From Eupeodes corollae (lineage: Eukaryota; Arthropoda; Insecta; Diptera; Syrphidae): 64,000 bases of DNA. Both the position numbers and the translations under genes were made by a program. Numbering within the stretch: position 1 is the stretch's first letter; each line of letters starts with the position of its first letter. Below, in pieces: positions 24,286 through 34,085 of the stretch. The DNA lies in the NCBI RefSeq assembly GCF_945859685.1, contig NC_079148.1, forward strand, positions 139,187,133-139,251,132, read 5' to 3'. The notes below the pieces were generated by a model, which worked only from the letters and a program-made list of their open reading frames with translations, made no database searches and was not told where the DNA came from.

Positions 24286-24660
24286 TGTTTTTTTGTAGTA
24301 TAGTATATTAGCTATGTGTATATAATTTTAAAGAATTAATTTTCATAAATTAAAACAATTTTTTTATTGATTTGTTATTTTAATACTTTGTCACTGTTTG
24401 TAGTGCTCTATACCTTTCCCACTTCGCATCCTTACACACTTACAATAAGTTTTTTATTTCTATAAAAATATTCTCTAGAAATTATTTATATGACAACACA
24501 ACGTTTGGCGGGTCAGCTAGTTTGTTATATTTTTGAAATATTTAATTTCTGTTTCGATACCACTTTTTAAAATAAATTTTATCCTTAATAATTCAACGAC
24601 ATTTCAACAATATTTTTTCAGAAAGATGTGTTTGCAATCAATACTCCTTCTTGTAATATA

Positions 24661-25919
24661 CAGTGCCGTTAGAAAAATGTTGGGCAATGCGTTGAAATAA
24701 CAACATAATTTTTGATGAGGTTCTGTTTTATTCTGCAATGCAAATGGTTTTATAATAAAATAAGAGTTTTTAGATTTTTCTATAACAATCACGGGAGCAA
24801 AAAGTGATTATACCGAAAAATGAGTTTTTAAGGTAGCAGCCTCATTTTTAAAGATTAAAGACAAAAACTTTAATAGTGCAGTTTTTTGTTCTTTTTATAT
24901 CTTCTCAGAAACATGTTGTATCTTATTAGCACTTTGTTGGACCTCCTCTTGCTTTTATTAAGGCTGCACATCGGTCAGACATTGAATGGGATAGTTTTTT
25001 CCATTTGGAAGCAGGTATATTGTTCCAGGTCCGAGTAAGTATTTTTTTTTAAATTCACAACTGACTCTGGGAGCTTCTTGTCAACGTCTAGTTTCATTAT
25101 AGACCAAACATTTTCAATTTGATTGAGATCTGGACTGTAGAGAGACCAACTAAGTACATCGTAATTATTTTCTTCGAAATACTTTTTAGTCATAAAAGTT
25201 GAAGGTTTCTTTTAAAGCTTAATATTATTCATTCTACCTTTTTCATCTCCAGAGAAGCATTCCCACACCATCACACCTTCCATTTCCAACATGGAGCTTG
25301 AATTTTGATTCGTCCGAAAAGATGACATTGGTCCACTTGTCTTGAGTCTAATTTAGGTGCTCCTGAGCGCAGAGCAATCGATTTTCTTTGACTCATTTTG
25401 GAAAATCCATCAGTACCATCTTGAGTCCTCTAAGTCCAGCTTTCACAAGCCTTTTTTTTACTTCCTAATAACTTTGCCTGTAGCTCAACAATCGTTTTTA
25501 AGGTCCACCGAAGTCCTAAGCCGATGCCAACGATTGTACAACATCAAAAAACAATCTTCTACTGGGGTCGTCTTTTTTAGTCTCCCTTAGACTTTTTTAT
25601 GAGTCCCAGTCTCACAATATTTTTCAAATTCCATGCTACAGTTTGTTGAGCAATATGCAGTCTATTAGAAATTTCACGAATTGCCAAATTGAGACACGAT
25701 AGACACAAAATATTGGTCTAATGTTCCGAACTGATTTTGTATTAGACTACTATCACGAGCCAAATGCAGCTCCTATTGATTATAACATCAACTTTTATAC
25801 AGTGTTTGAATGCAATGTTGCTACCTATAGTGCAAAAAAATCGTATCGTTCATAAATTCCAAGAACTGATCTCAAAAAGGGTTATAAAATGTTTGACCAA
25901 CATTTTTCGAACAGCACTG
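24661..25919 (-). mobile_element. Tc1-like DNA transposon with both ends and TA target sites
   Basis: Inverted repeats of 27 bases, 24661-24687 and 25893-25919, match at 24 positions. They start CAGTGCCGTT and CAGTGCTGTT, the common CAGTG start of Tc1 elements, and each is flanked by TA (24659-24660, 25920-25921). The 1,259-base length suits the family. It carries a decayed transposase on the minus strand. Confidence 0.9.
24926..25740 (-). pseudogene. Tc1-like transposase, decayed
   Basis: The C-terminal third is clear: LSWSLYSPDLNQIENVWSIMK includes the catalytic aspartate of SPDLN and the following IENVW motif. The frame then shifts to SMSDRCAALIKARGGPTKC and a stop at 24926, a typical Tc1 ending. 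Upstream, MLEMEGVMVWECFSG-like words can be read in the complement of 25240-25300. Multiple frameshifts and stops lie between. It sits between the two inverted repeats of the element and is inactive. Confidence 0.75.
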
Positions 25920-25921
25920 TA

Positions 25922-27176
25922 CATACGGCCAACGAAAAGAAAGATCCCGAATGTTAAAACAGACGTCTCTCCAAAAAAAGAATAGTTTTTATACATGACT
26001 TGACGCTTACAACTTTCAAAATCAACAAAACCCGCTTGAGAAAAACCGCAAAATGTCATGTCATGGTGTTTCGTAAACTCTTTCACTAAAATGCTAAGAA
26101 GAATTGCATTCAGCCAAAAAAATAACTTTACTTAAGATTTGTTTTAGGTATCCGAGATTTCACATAAGCTATAAAAAAGTGATTTACTGTCTTGTGGTAT
26201 GTCAACATTTTCAATTCGACAAATTAAAACAACTATCTACAATACTATACCTTAACTTTTAACAAGAAGTTGAAACTAAAGAGAAAACAATTCTCATACA
26301 ATTTTACGATAGCAGAGTCCTTACAAATATTTATAAGTAACTCAAAGTCACTAATAAACTCGCACATTTGCAACTAAATACTAAACAGCTTTATACAAAA
26401 TTAAAATTCATTAAATTTTATTTAATAGAAAATTCCTTGGGCATATTTTCTCTCTCTTAATTACACTCTATTCCTCTATATTCTTATGTGTATAGCTTTT
26501 TACTTTGATAAACAATCGCTTAATTAAAACAAGAGTTCGGTAAGGCTTGACTAATTTATTAGCAACTCTTTTTTATAAGTCTTCTGATGTAAAATGAAAA
26601 TCCTCTGTGGAGTGTTTTTAACTACTCTTACGAGTATACTCTATACTTATGCAATAAAAAGAAAAGTTGATTCCTTATACCGTACCTATACCTTGTATCT
26701 CTGACCGTGTTTCTCGGGTTTGTTTGCCTTAGGAACCATCTATATATTGTTCCCCTTTCGCGGATTGCGGCTGCCTTAACTAACCATAAAAAGCCAGTAT
26801 TCAACTTCTTTACATTCTGAATTAATTTATGTTTTTTATTTTTTACAATTATAATGCGATACATGGAGCGAGAAAGTTTTGTGTAGTTTTTGTATTTTTG
26901 CCTTTTCTTTTATTTCTACGATGTTTCCAGCCACAAGCCAATTGTATAACATTTAACGTTCAACTGATTCATTTATGCAACACAGTTGAAACACAGTTGC
27001 AACAGCAGTTACAGGCAAGGACTTTTCTTACAAAAGGATATTTCTCCACCTGAACTGAAAAACGTTTTATTTAGTTTTTATTTCATTTTTAACTTTTTTG
27101 TTGCAATTGCAGTTTTTTGTTAGTGTTGTTGTTGTTGTTTTCTCATACAGCTTTTTGTTTTTACTTTTCTTTACAG
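25922..27176. other. Unassigned end of dpr intron
   Basis: A weak trace of the TAACTTCC repeat (gtcaacattttcaattcgacaaat near 26200) is visible. A GTT run and two pyrimidine-rich acceptor-like sites (tctcatacag at 27141-27150, ctttacag at 27169-27176) precede the last coding exon; the second keeps the reading frame. Confidence 0.5.
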
Positions 27177-27427
27177 GTGAGCGACCAGAAGCAATGCAAA
27201 CTAATGCTGCCACGCCAACAATGCAAACATCTAAGGTTACATCTGGCGTTACCCATATAACGTTGTTCCTGCACTTGATATTATTTCTATGTGAGCTGGT
27301 ACGGAAAAATACCATATTCCAGTGTGTTCCCAACCGGCAGAAAGAACAACAACAACAACAAAAACACCGAAGTCCTTTGAAGTCAACTAGGCGCTGTTAC
27401 AAACAGCTATTGCCACATGGACGGTGA
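27177..27427 (+). CDS. dpr10: dpr-family Ig gene: last coding exon (C-terminal tail)
   Basis: Completes a split glycine codon and continues ERPEAMQTNAATPTMQT, which matches the GERPEAMQTNAA segment I recall after Ig domain 2 of Dpr10. A hydrophobic segment THITLFLHLILFLCELV follows, then about 43 polar and basic residues with five glutamines, ending QLLPHGR and TGA at 27425-27427. The hydrophobic stretch may be a membrane anchor. Because a long charged tail follows it, a classical GPI signal is less likely than a transmembrane segment for this isoform; that is inference. The tail has no match I recognise and may be species-specific or one of several splice forms. Confidence 0.8.
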
Positions 27428-28690
27428 TAATTTGATTTTATTTTTTTATTCAAGCGCCGCCGCAGCTAAATGTTATACTTTAAAAATTTTATACTAATTC
27501 AATTGAAATTTTTATATACACGCGCATTAATTTTCCTAAATAAATCGTTTTAATATTATTTTAAGTTCGAAATTGATACCAAAGAAATTTGTACTAAATT
27601 TAAAACTTTCTATAGAAAAATAAAATATAAACATTTTGTTTGTAAGATATAATTTAGATATAAAACAAAATTAAAATAAAAACTTTGTATATAAATAAAA
27701 TTATGATTAAGCTTAGATATAAAAAATATGATTAAAATTATTCGAATGTACTTAATTACTGTTAGCCAAGTAGATATGAACATATTCTTGAAACAAAAAA
27801 ATTAATATGAATTAAGCTTAGCTAAATAAATAATATTTGTTTTTTTTTTTTGTTTATATGCATTTTTTAAAGTTTTTTTAAAGTAAAAAAATAAATAAAA
27901 TTTAAGTTTAATTTTTCTTAGTACCAAAATCAAAAATTTATAAACAAAAATGTGATTTTACTTTTATATGTGTACATTTATTTAAGTCTGTACATATTTA
28001 TTTAGTTTATAAATTATTTTTTTATATTTTATACAAAAAAATATCCAAATGACTATTGTGTGCTTAATGCATATTTTTGTAAATTAATAAATTTAACTTA
28101 ATGTAATTTCCAACTTCGAAATATATTATTTCAAATAATTATTTTTTTCTAAAAATTCTTATCCTCTTCAAGATGTAAATAAAAGTAAAAAAAATAAAAA
28201 ATTATTTTCCAAAAAAAAGAATAAGCCCACTCAAAAATATATAACAGACGATTAGATGCGTTAAGTGTGAAACAATGTCAAGAAGTGATAGGATAGTTTT
28301 TGGATATTTAAAATAAAAATTATTAAAAAAATAATTACGTACGAAATAAAATATATATAAAAAATACACATCATTGTAAAAATTGTAAAAAAAATAAAAA
28401 AAAAAATAAATATAATAAAATGTTATAAAGTAAAATAAAATAAATAGAAACTATTGAAACACACAATCTTGGAATGTTCTATCGAAAGAAATTACGTTAA
28501 AATATTTAAACAAAAAAAAAACAACATTATTTTAGGTCACAATTATGTCTATATGAGATTTAAAATAAAACGTTATTTAAGATATAAAATAAAATAAAAA
28601 GTTTATGTAAAAGCAATAAGAAAAAAAAAATGGTAAAAATAAAATATATGATAAATAAAATTAATGTAAAATATTTGTTTCTCTTTTTAT
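27428..28690 (+). other. Very AT-rich probable 3' UTR and flank of the dpr gene
   Basis: Follows the stop codon directly. Many AATAAA words occur (for example near 27540, 27828, 28087, 28396), so the true polyadenylation site cannot be chosen from sequence. From about 28160 it becomes A-rich with repeated aaaataaaat words. Confidence 0.5.
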
Positions 28691-28789
28691 TGGAAATTCT
28701 TGATGGAAGTTAAGTTAGAGGTTGGCAACACTAATTCAACTGGCTGCCATTGGCCACTTTTGTTGATCCGGAAATTGTCCTCCAGCCAG

Positions 28790-29165
28790 CGCAGTGTTGG
28801 GATTGGCAACGCTTTTGTTCTCAGATGATATAGTCATGTTTGCGCAATCACCTCATAACCTTGCAGAGAACAACTATTTTAAGGATTCCAATAATGTCCG
28901 TATGATTTCTATGACATGACGGTCAGACTACGTAAAATAGATTTAAATTTTATTCGACACAAACCTGACTTACCCCTAGAGTGTAATATGTGCAACCTAT
29001 CAGAAAGAAAGGATATTGTCCACTTTTGGGGAAAATGCGCCATTCTCAGATAAACAAGAATGGAAAGATCAAGTGATAAGTTTATTGAATGAAATGGATG
29101 TTGTCAATATTTACGGATTTTGCAAAACTACGCTTAGATATAGAAGTGCTATAATGTTTTGAGCC
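28790..29165 (+). pseudogene. LINE C-terminal relic with CxxC..H..C motif
   Basis: Contains SDDIVMFAQSPHNLAE, the catalytic DD region of a reverse transcriptase, then after a deletion LRKIDLNFIRHKPDLPLECNMCNLSERKDIVHFWGKCAIL, the cysteine/histidine-rich C-terminal region shared by several LINE clades. Both ends are missing and stops are present. Confidence 0.55.
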
Positions 29166-29694
29166 CCAAACGATTGACCACTTGGAGGACAACATTCTCT
29201 GGGTTATTACCTTTATACGATCACAAATGTTGAAAAAAAAATAGATAAGATTAAGTCTAAGTTAGCCGTGGTGGTCATATTCTAGAAGTACAATGCGTTA
29301 CAAAAAAAGTTGCGCAGTAGTTTATCATTATGTTTTGTTATTATTTTGATAATATATCACTTAATTTTGGCAGAGATTTTAGGTGCCCCAAAGCCTTCGA
29401 GATCGTCACTAAACAGCGGTTGAAGTTTTTCACAGACTTTAATCAGTGAGAGGGATCGCTTGAATGCTAAATGGTGGGGTGGCGTTTTTATTGAGAGTTA
29501 TCTCGTCTTATACCGAGACTCACTATACAGCACGAGCGAATGGAATTTGCTCGCCATCCTTAAGATTGAACTAGGGTATAGTTCTCCTCACTGATAAGTC
29601 CAGGTTTTGTCTATGCTCACCAGATGTACGTAAAAGAGTATGGAGAAGATCAAGTGGGCGATACAATTCCACAACCGAAGCTTTTTTAGTTGAT

Positions 29695-31003
29695 TGTAAA
29701 AAACAAAATTTATTTTCATTTCATTTATTTCTCCATGTCAACATGGATTCGTGAGTGGTAGATCTACTACAACTAATTTGTCACTTTTTACTCAACATTT
29801 GCCAAATGCCTTGGAATCTGGTTTTCAGGTTGATGTAATTTATACTGATTTTCGGAAAGCGTTTGATAGTATTTGTATACAACTTCTTGTTCAAAAACTC
29901 AATAATTTCGGTTTGCATTCAAATTTTCTCAAGTGGATTTCAAGCTATTTGGTTAATATAAAACAAGTTGTGAAAATTTTGAACTCGCTGTCAACAAAAA
30001 CAATATATGTACCATCTGGTGTTCCACAAGGGAGCCATCTTGGTCCATTGTTGTTTTTGATTTTCATAAATGAATTACCATTATACTTGAATTTTACAAA
30101 TAATCTATTATTAGCGGATGATTTTAAAATATTGCAACTGTTAAGCGTATCAATGATTGTATATTAATACAGAATGATATTGATACTATAAACGATTGGT
30201 GTAAAAGTAATCATCTTTCGCTTAACATCAATAAATGTAGTTGTATGTCTTTTTCTCGATGTCATACCATTATTAATTATAATTATAATATTTCAAGCGT
30301 CGTCTTAGGTAGAGTTTTGGAGATTAACGACCTCGGTGTACTATTCAATGACAAATTAAATTTCTCTGGGCATTATGGATTATGTTATTGCTAAAGCGAA
30401 TTCAATGTTAGGTTTTCTTAAAAGAAATTGTGCCGAATTTTCGAATCCATATGCAATAAAATCCGTCTATATGTCTCTTGTACGTCCTCATTTGGAATAT
30501 GCTTCAGTTGTATGGGATCCTCATTATACAGTTTCAAAAAATCGTATTGAGAAAGTTCAAAAGTCTTTTACAAAATTTGTAGTTCGACAACTTAAATGGA
30601 ATTTAGATTCAATGCCTTGTTATTCTACAAGATGCGCTTTAATTGGTCTGAACTCTTTTGAAAATCGGCGAATTGTTAATTGTGTAATGTTTGTTTATGA
30701 TATATTGTGTTACCATATAAAATGCTCCGATTTACTTAATCTATTAGATTTTTATGTTTCTCAAAGATATGTAAGATCAAGACAATTGTTTTATATACCA
30801 TATCATAGATTTAGTTATGGTTTAAATAAACCAATTTCAAGATGCATGAAATCATTCAATGAATTTGAATTATATTTAGATATAAGCCTAGAAAGGAATG
30901 TTATTAAGCAATATTTAAATGATAAATTGATTAATTAGTACGTAGTTAAAAGCAATCTGTAAGAGTTAACTCGATAAATGAAGTAAATAAATAAATAAAT
31001 AAA
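29695..31003 (+). mobile_element. CR1-like LINE inserted in a Tc1 relic, 5' truncated, AAAT-tailed
   Basis: The coding relic is followed by a tail of about five TAAA units at 30980-31002, immediately before the Tc1 coding sequence resumes. The 5' end starts within the reverse transcriptase, as in truncated LINE copies. Confidence 0.75.
29705..30938 (+). pseudogene. LINE reverse transcriptase and C-terminal domain
   Basis: Reads ISPCQHGFVSGRSTTTNLSLF, then VDVIYTDFRKAFDSI, then VPSGVPQGSHLGPLLFLIFINEL, then LLLADDFKIL with the ADD catalytic aspartates intact. A frameshift at about 30150 leads to INDWCKSNHLSLNINKC and EINDLGVLFNDKLNFSGH, another at about 30375 to a 187-residue open frame that starts with thumb residues (AKANSMLGFLKRN, SLVRPHLEYASVVWDPHY) and runs through the C-terminal domain to a stop at 30938. 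Only two or three frame breaks separate it from a continuous reading, so it is younger than most LINEs here. No RNase H domain is seen. Confidence 0.85.
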
Positions 31004-31320
31004 CAGTTGTCCAGTGGGAACATTTTTGGGGAAGTTACGTTATGATGTGGGCAGGAATTTCCGTGCAAGGAATGATCGGTTAACTCCAATTATTACATCA
31101 CCAACATTTTGTGGTTAGTTTCGGAACGTTTGTTGATATAAATGTCTTGCTGATTCAATAAAATGCGAGACTTCTCGGTACCACATAAGAAAAAAGAAAC
31201 GTAAATATATCCATTATTTTTTCCAATTCTTTCTCTCTTATCAGATGAGTATGTAAGAAGTGTTATTTTCAACATTAATAGTTCCAAAGCGATTCAGTGA
31301 AGTGTAAGCTAATTTTAAAA

Positions 31321-33973
31321 ATGGAACAATGTGTGGATCTAGAGTCTCTGCGAAAATCCCTCGCGTAAGTTACCAAAACTTGCATCTACGGTATTTTGTC
31401 ATTATTTTATTATCTAAATATATTATTTCACCTAACACAAGATAAAAACATCGAGTATATTGGTTTTTGTGTCGTGGGGAAGGAAGATCACATTTATGAG
31501 TGATACCGTATGGCATCATTGGGCAAATATGGAAGTGCTATTATTTTGCATGTTTTGTATGAGAATTTATAGGTATTATTTCAATAAATCCTTGCAGACC
31601 TGGATTTTCGCTGCAGGATGCCCTGGATATATTATTTTTGGATGCACCTGAGAGCAATGCTCCTGTTGATATTTATATCGAACCTCCTGAGCCTTGCGTT
31701 CTCACCGATGAAGAGTCCGGCAAAGAGGAAGATGAGGTCCAGGACATTCGACTGCTAGCAAGTTTTGCTAACCAAATAGTCGGTGGCACGGATGAAATTA
31801 TCCAAACAGAATTTCAGGATAAGCCATCAACGTCAACAACGGTGCAAAATCTCTCTGATTAGAGTTTAAAATGGTTGAAAACTCGGATCGAGAAAAAAGG
31901 AAACGGACTGACTTCCTCGTGGGTAGAAAATGATTTTGAAAACTAGGAAAGCACCGAATTTCCGCTCCCAGATTATGAAGCCTATAAAAAGAAAACACCA
32001 ACTGAAGTTTTCGAGGAGTAATGTAATGTTCTGCCTTCCTGTCGTCGTTAACGGGATCAGAAGTCTGATATGTTCAATGAAATGATCAGGAACGCTATGC
32101 GCCAAAATAGATTTTTATCCATTTTGAAATATATACACTTTGCTGACAATGATGCTCATTTTGATTCTTCTAACAAAGTGTGGAAGCTGCTTACACTAAT
32201 CAACACCGGCAAAAAAAAGTGTATCACACATTTTGTGCCGAGTCAAAGTATTGATTATGATGAAAGTATAATCAAGTATTTTGGCAGGCATCCAATGAAG
32301 CAATTTATCAGAGGAAAGCCTGGTGTGTAAAGTCTCTGGACGGGTAACTGGTAAATTTGGAGATCTATCAAGGAAAATTACAAAAGGTTGATCCAATACA
32401 TGCATCTTTGTTTGGAAAAGCAGCTGCACCTCTGACGAAGATGCTCACAGAATTACCAAACAGTCCCGGCGATCTTTTTTTCAACATTTTTCTTGACAAC
32501 TTGTTTTGCGGGCGAAGTCTTTGTTGTTATTTGAGAGCACACAGTTACTCCGCTACTGGAATAGGATATACAAATCATAATCCGGGAAAAGTTTTGCAGA
32601 AAAAAAGTAAATTCCAAGCTCACTAAAAATAAGAAAAAAAACAGCTGCTCAATATAGACTACAAAGCCAACAATCCCGTCTCCCCGACTTAGACAAAGTT
32701 AAGATTGTCATATCTAAGCTGAAGTCTAACAAATCCGCTGGAGCAGGTGGCTTGAATGCTGAGCTTTTTAAAGCCGCTCGAGATAATTTGGTTAGGAACA
32801 TGCAACAACTTGTCTATAAAACATGAAACCTCAGATTGTTTGCCCCATAATGAAAACAGGAGACCTCCTATACTGCACCAACTATAGAGGCATCAGTCTA
32901 GTTAGCATCGCCTTTAAAAAATCTTCTCTGCCGTAATATGTGAACGTCGTAAGCCCATTTTCGATAACCTAATAGGGAATTATCAGTGTGGTCTTAGACA
33001 ATGAAACTCTGCAATCGATCAAATATTCACATCATGGCAGATTCTGAAAAAACTCAAGAACATCAAATCGACACCCACCATCCCTTCATCGAATCCAAAG
33101 GCGTATATGACAACGTCTGCAGGGACATGTTGTTTAGAACTATATCTAGTTTTGGCATCCCTGACAAAATCATCCGTTTAAGCAGGATGACCATGGAGAA
33201 TTCACGCTGCTCCGTAAAGGTTGGAGACAACTTAACAGAACGTTTCGATGCCTAAAAAGGCTTTAGACAAGGTGATGCACTGTCATGCGATTTCTTTAAC
33301 ATCATCCTTAGAAGAATAGTGGAGAGCTCCCACGTCAACACTAGAGAGACTACATTTCCAAAGTCTGTCCAATTACTAGCATATGCTGTTGACATTGACA
33401 TAATTGGAAGAACTCAGTGTGGTGTTAAATTGGGAAACGAGTATTGAGGCAGAGGCGCCAAAAATATGTTTAGCGGTTACTGATGTCAAAAAAGTACATT
33501 CTGTCATCAAGAAAGGACCTGTCTACCTAGGCTCTGCTTTAAACACAGAAAAAACCACTGAAAACTTTAAACTTACCCTTCCTAGTAGATCTGAGTTTGA
33601 AAAGACCCAGTGCAATGGAACAAACGATGAGATTTTTTACGTTCGATGGACAGACAATGGTGTTACGGCCGGGTCTACAAAATTTGAAGTGAATCCTACA
33701 GTCCGTGTAAAACGTTACTATCCGGAATTGAAAAAAAAAATTTACGGTTAAAATGCCTTCAATGATACACCGCTAAAACAAAGGAATTGGAGGAAAGATC
33801 AAATGGATCAAACTATAAATGTATATCGCATGAACATCAGAAACAAGAAATGGTGGTACAGGATTTTTTCTTGGATAATCGATGCACTCATTAAAAATTC
33901 TTGGATTCTTTCAAAAGAAACAAACAAAATAACGCAACTGAATTCCAGACGAGCTATTTCGAAACGTTTTTGA
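31321..33973 (+). pseudogene. piggyBac-like transposase, split by an RTE-like LINE fragment
   Basis: piggyBac transposases cut at TTAA using three aspartates. N-terminal acidic region: LDAPESNAP, LTDEESGKEEDE. Then NEMIRNAMRQNRFLSILKYIHFADN; THFVPSQSIDYDESIIKYFGRHPMKQFIRGKP with the first catalytic aspartate; FFNIFLDNLFCG with the second; after the insertion (32655-33550), IFYVRWTDNGVTAGSTKFEV, VKRYYPELKKK and KDQMDQTINVYRMNIRNKKWW, which holds the third; stop at 33971. Stops and shifts at about 31860, 32020, 32330 and 32625. A possible first exon (ATG at 31321, MEQCVDLESLRKSLA before gtaagt) precedes DALDILFLDAP, but the splice would not keep the frame as it stands. Confidence 0.85.
32655..33550 (+). 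mobile_element. RTE-like LINE fragment inside the piggyBac relic
   Basis: Translated pieces: VKIVISKLKSNKSAGAGGLNAELFKAA, TNYRGISLVSIA (with frame changes), IFSAVICERRKPIFDNLIGNYQCG, FGIPDKIIRLSRMTMENSRCSVKVGDNLTERFDA, then a glycine-less fragment of the GFRQGDALSCDFFNIIL block and VYLGSALNTE. It is close at base level to 43747-44200, a second copy of the same family. Neither its 5' nor its 3' end is a natural LINE end: it begins and stops inside the ORF. The catalytic YADD reads YAVDIDI-like, so it is inactive. Confidence 0.8.
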
Positions 33974-34025
33974 CAAGGTATGCTGTGTCACAAAAAATCA
34001 CGGACCTTCTGGAAGTTTTATTTCA

Positions 34026-34085
34026 TAACGATCAAATCTAATATCATCCAAGACCATACTTCGATGATATTAGTTTTGATCGTTA
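34026..34085. repeat. Near-perfect inverted repeat (hairpin), 23-base arms
   Basis: Left arm 34026-34048 and right arm 34063-34085 pair at 22 of 23 positions around a 14-base loop. It starts 52 bases after the stop of the piggyBac relic. It may be an internal inverted repeat of that transposon, or an independent hairpin. Confidence 0.8.

Larger units (their letters stand above)
22970..24520 (+). mobile_element. Helitron 3' portion with decayed helicase, interrupted by a SINE
   Basis: A PIF1-type helicase relic (23090-24280) is followed by non-coding sequence and a terminus ggcgggtcagctag|t at 24507-24521. Ending in CTAG before T, just after a GC-rich word, is the usual right end of canonical Helitrons. 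The text ctccgccgaaacggcttaacc (near 22983) is of a kind often seen inside insect Helitrons, by memory. The Rep part and the 5' TC end are not found, so the copy is 5' truncated or eroded. Confidence 0.75.
29400..31095 (+). pseudogene. Tc1-like transposase relic split by a LINE
   Basis: Left part (to about 29690): an arginine-rich region with several stops, then VLLTDKSRFCLCSPDVRKRVWRRSSGRYN, the region of the first catalytic aspartate (TDKSRF, usually TDESRF). Right part (31005-31095): TVVQWEHFWGSYVMMWAGISVQGMIG, which follows directly in a normal Tc1 transposase. The LINE at 29695-31003 separates them. The rest of the enzyme, including the second and third catalytic residues, is missing. 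Confidence 0.65.

Noticed and set aside
27061..27176. Alternative start of the last dpr exon at the tctcatacag acceptor (27141-27150)
   Set aside because: Using it would add text that does not match the family, whereas the acceptor at 27175-27176 restores GERPEAMQT directly.
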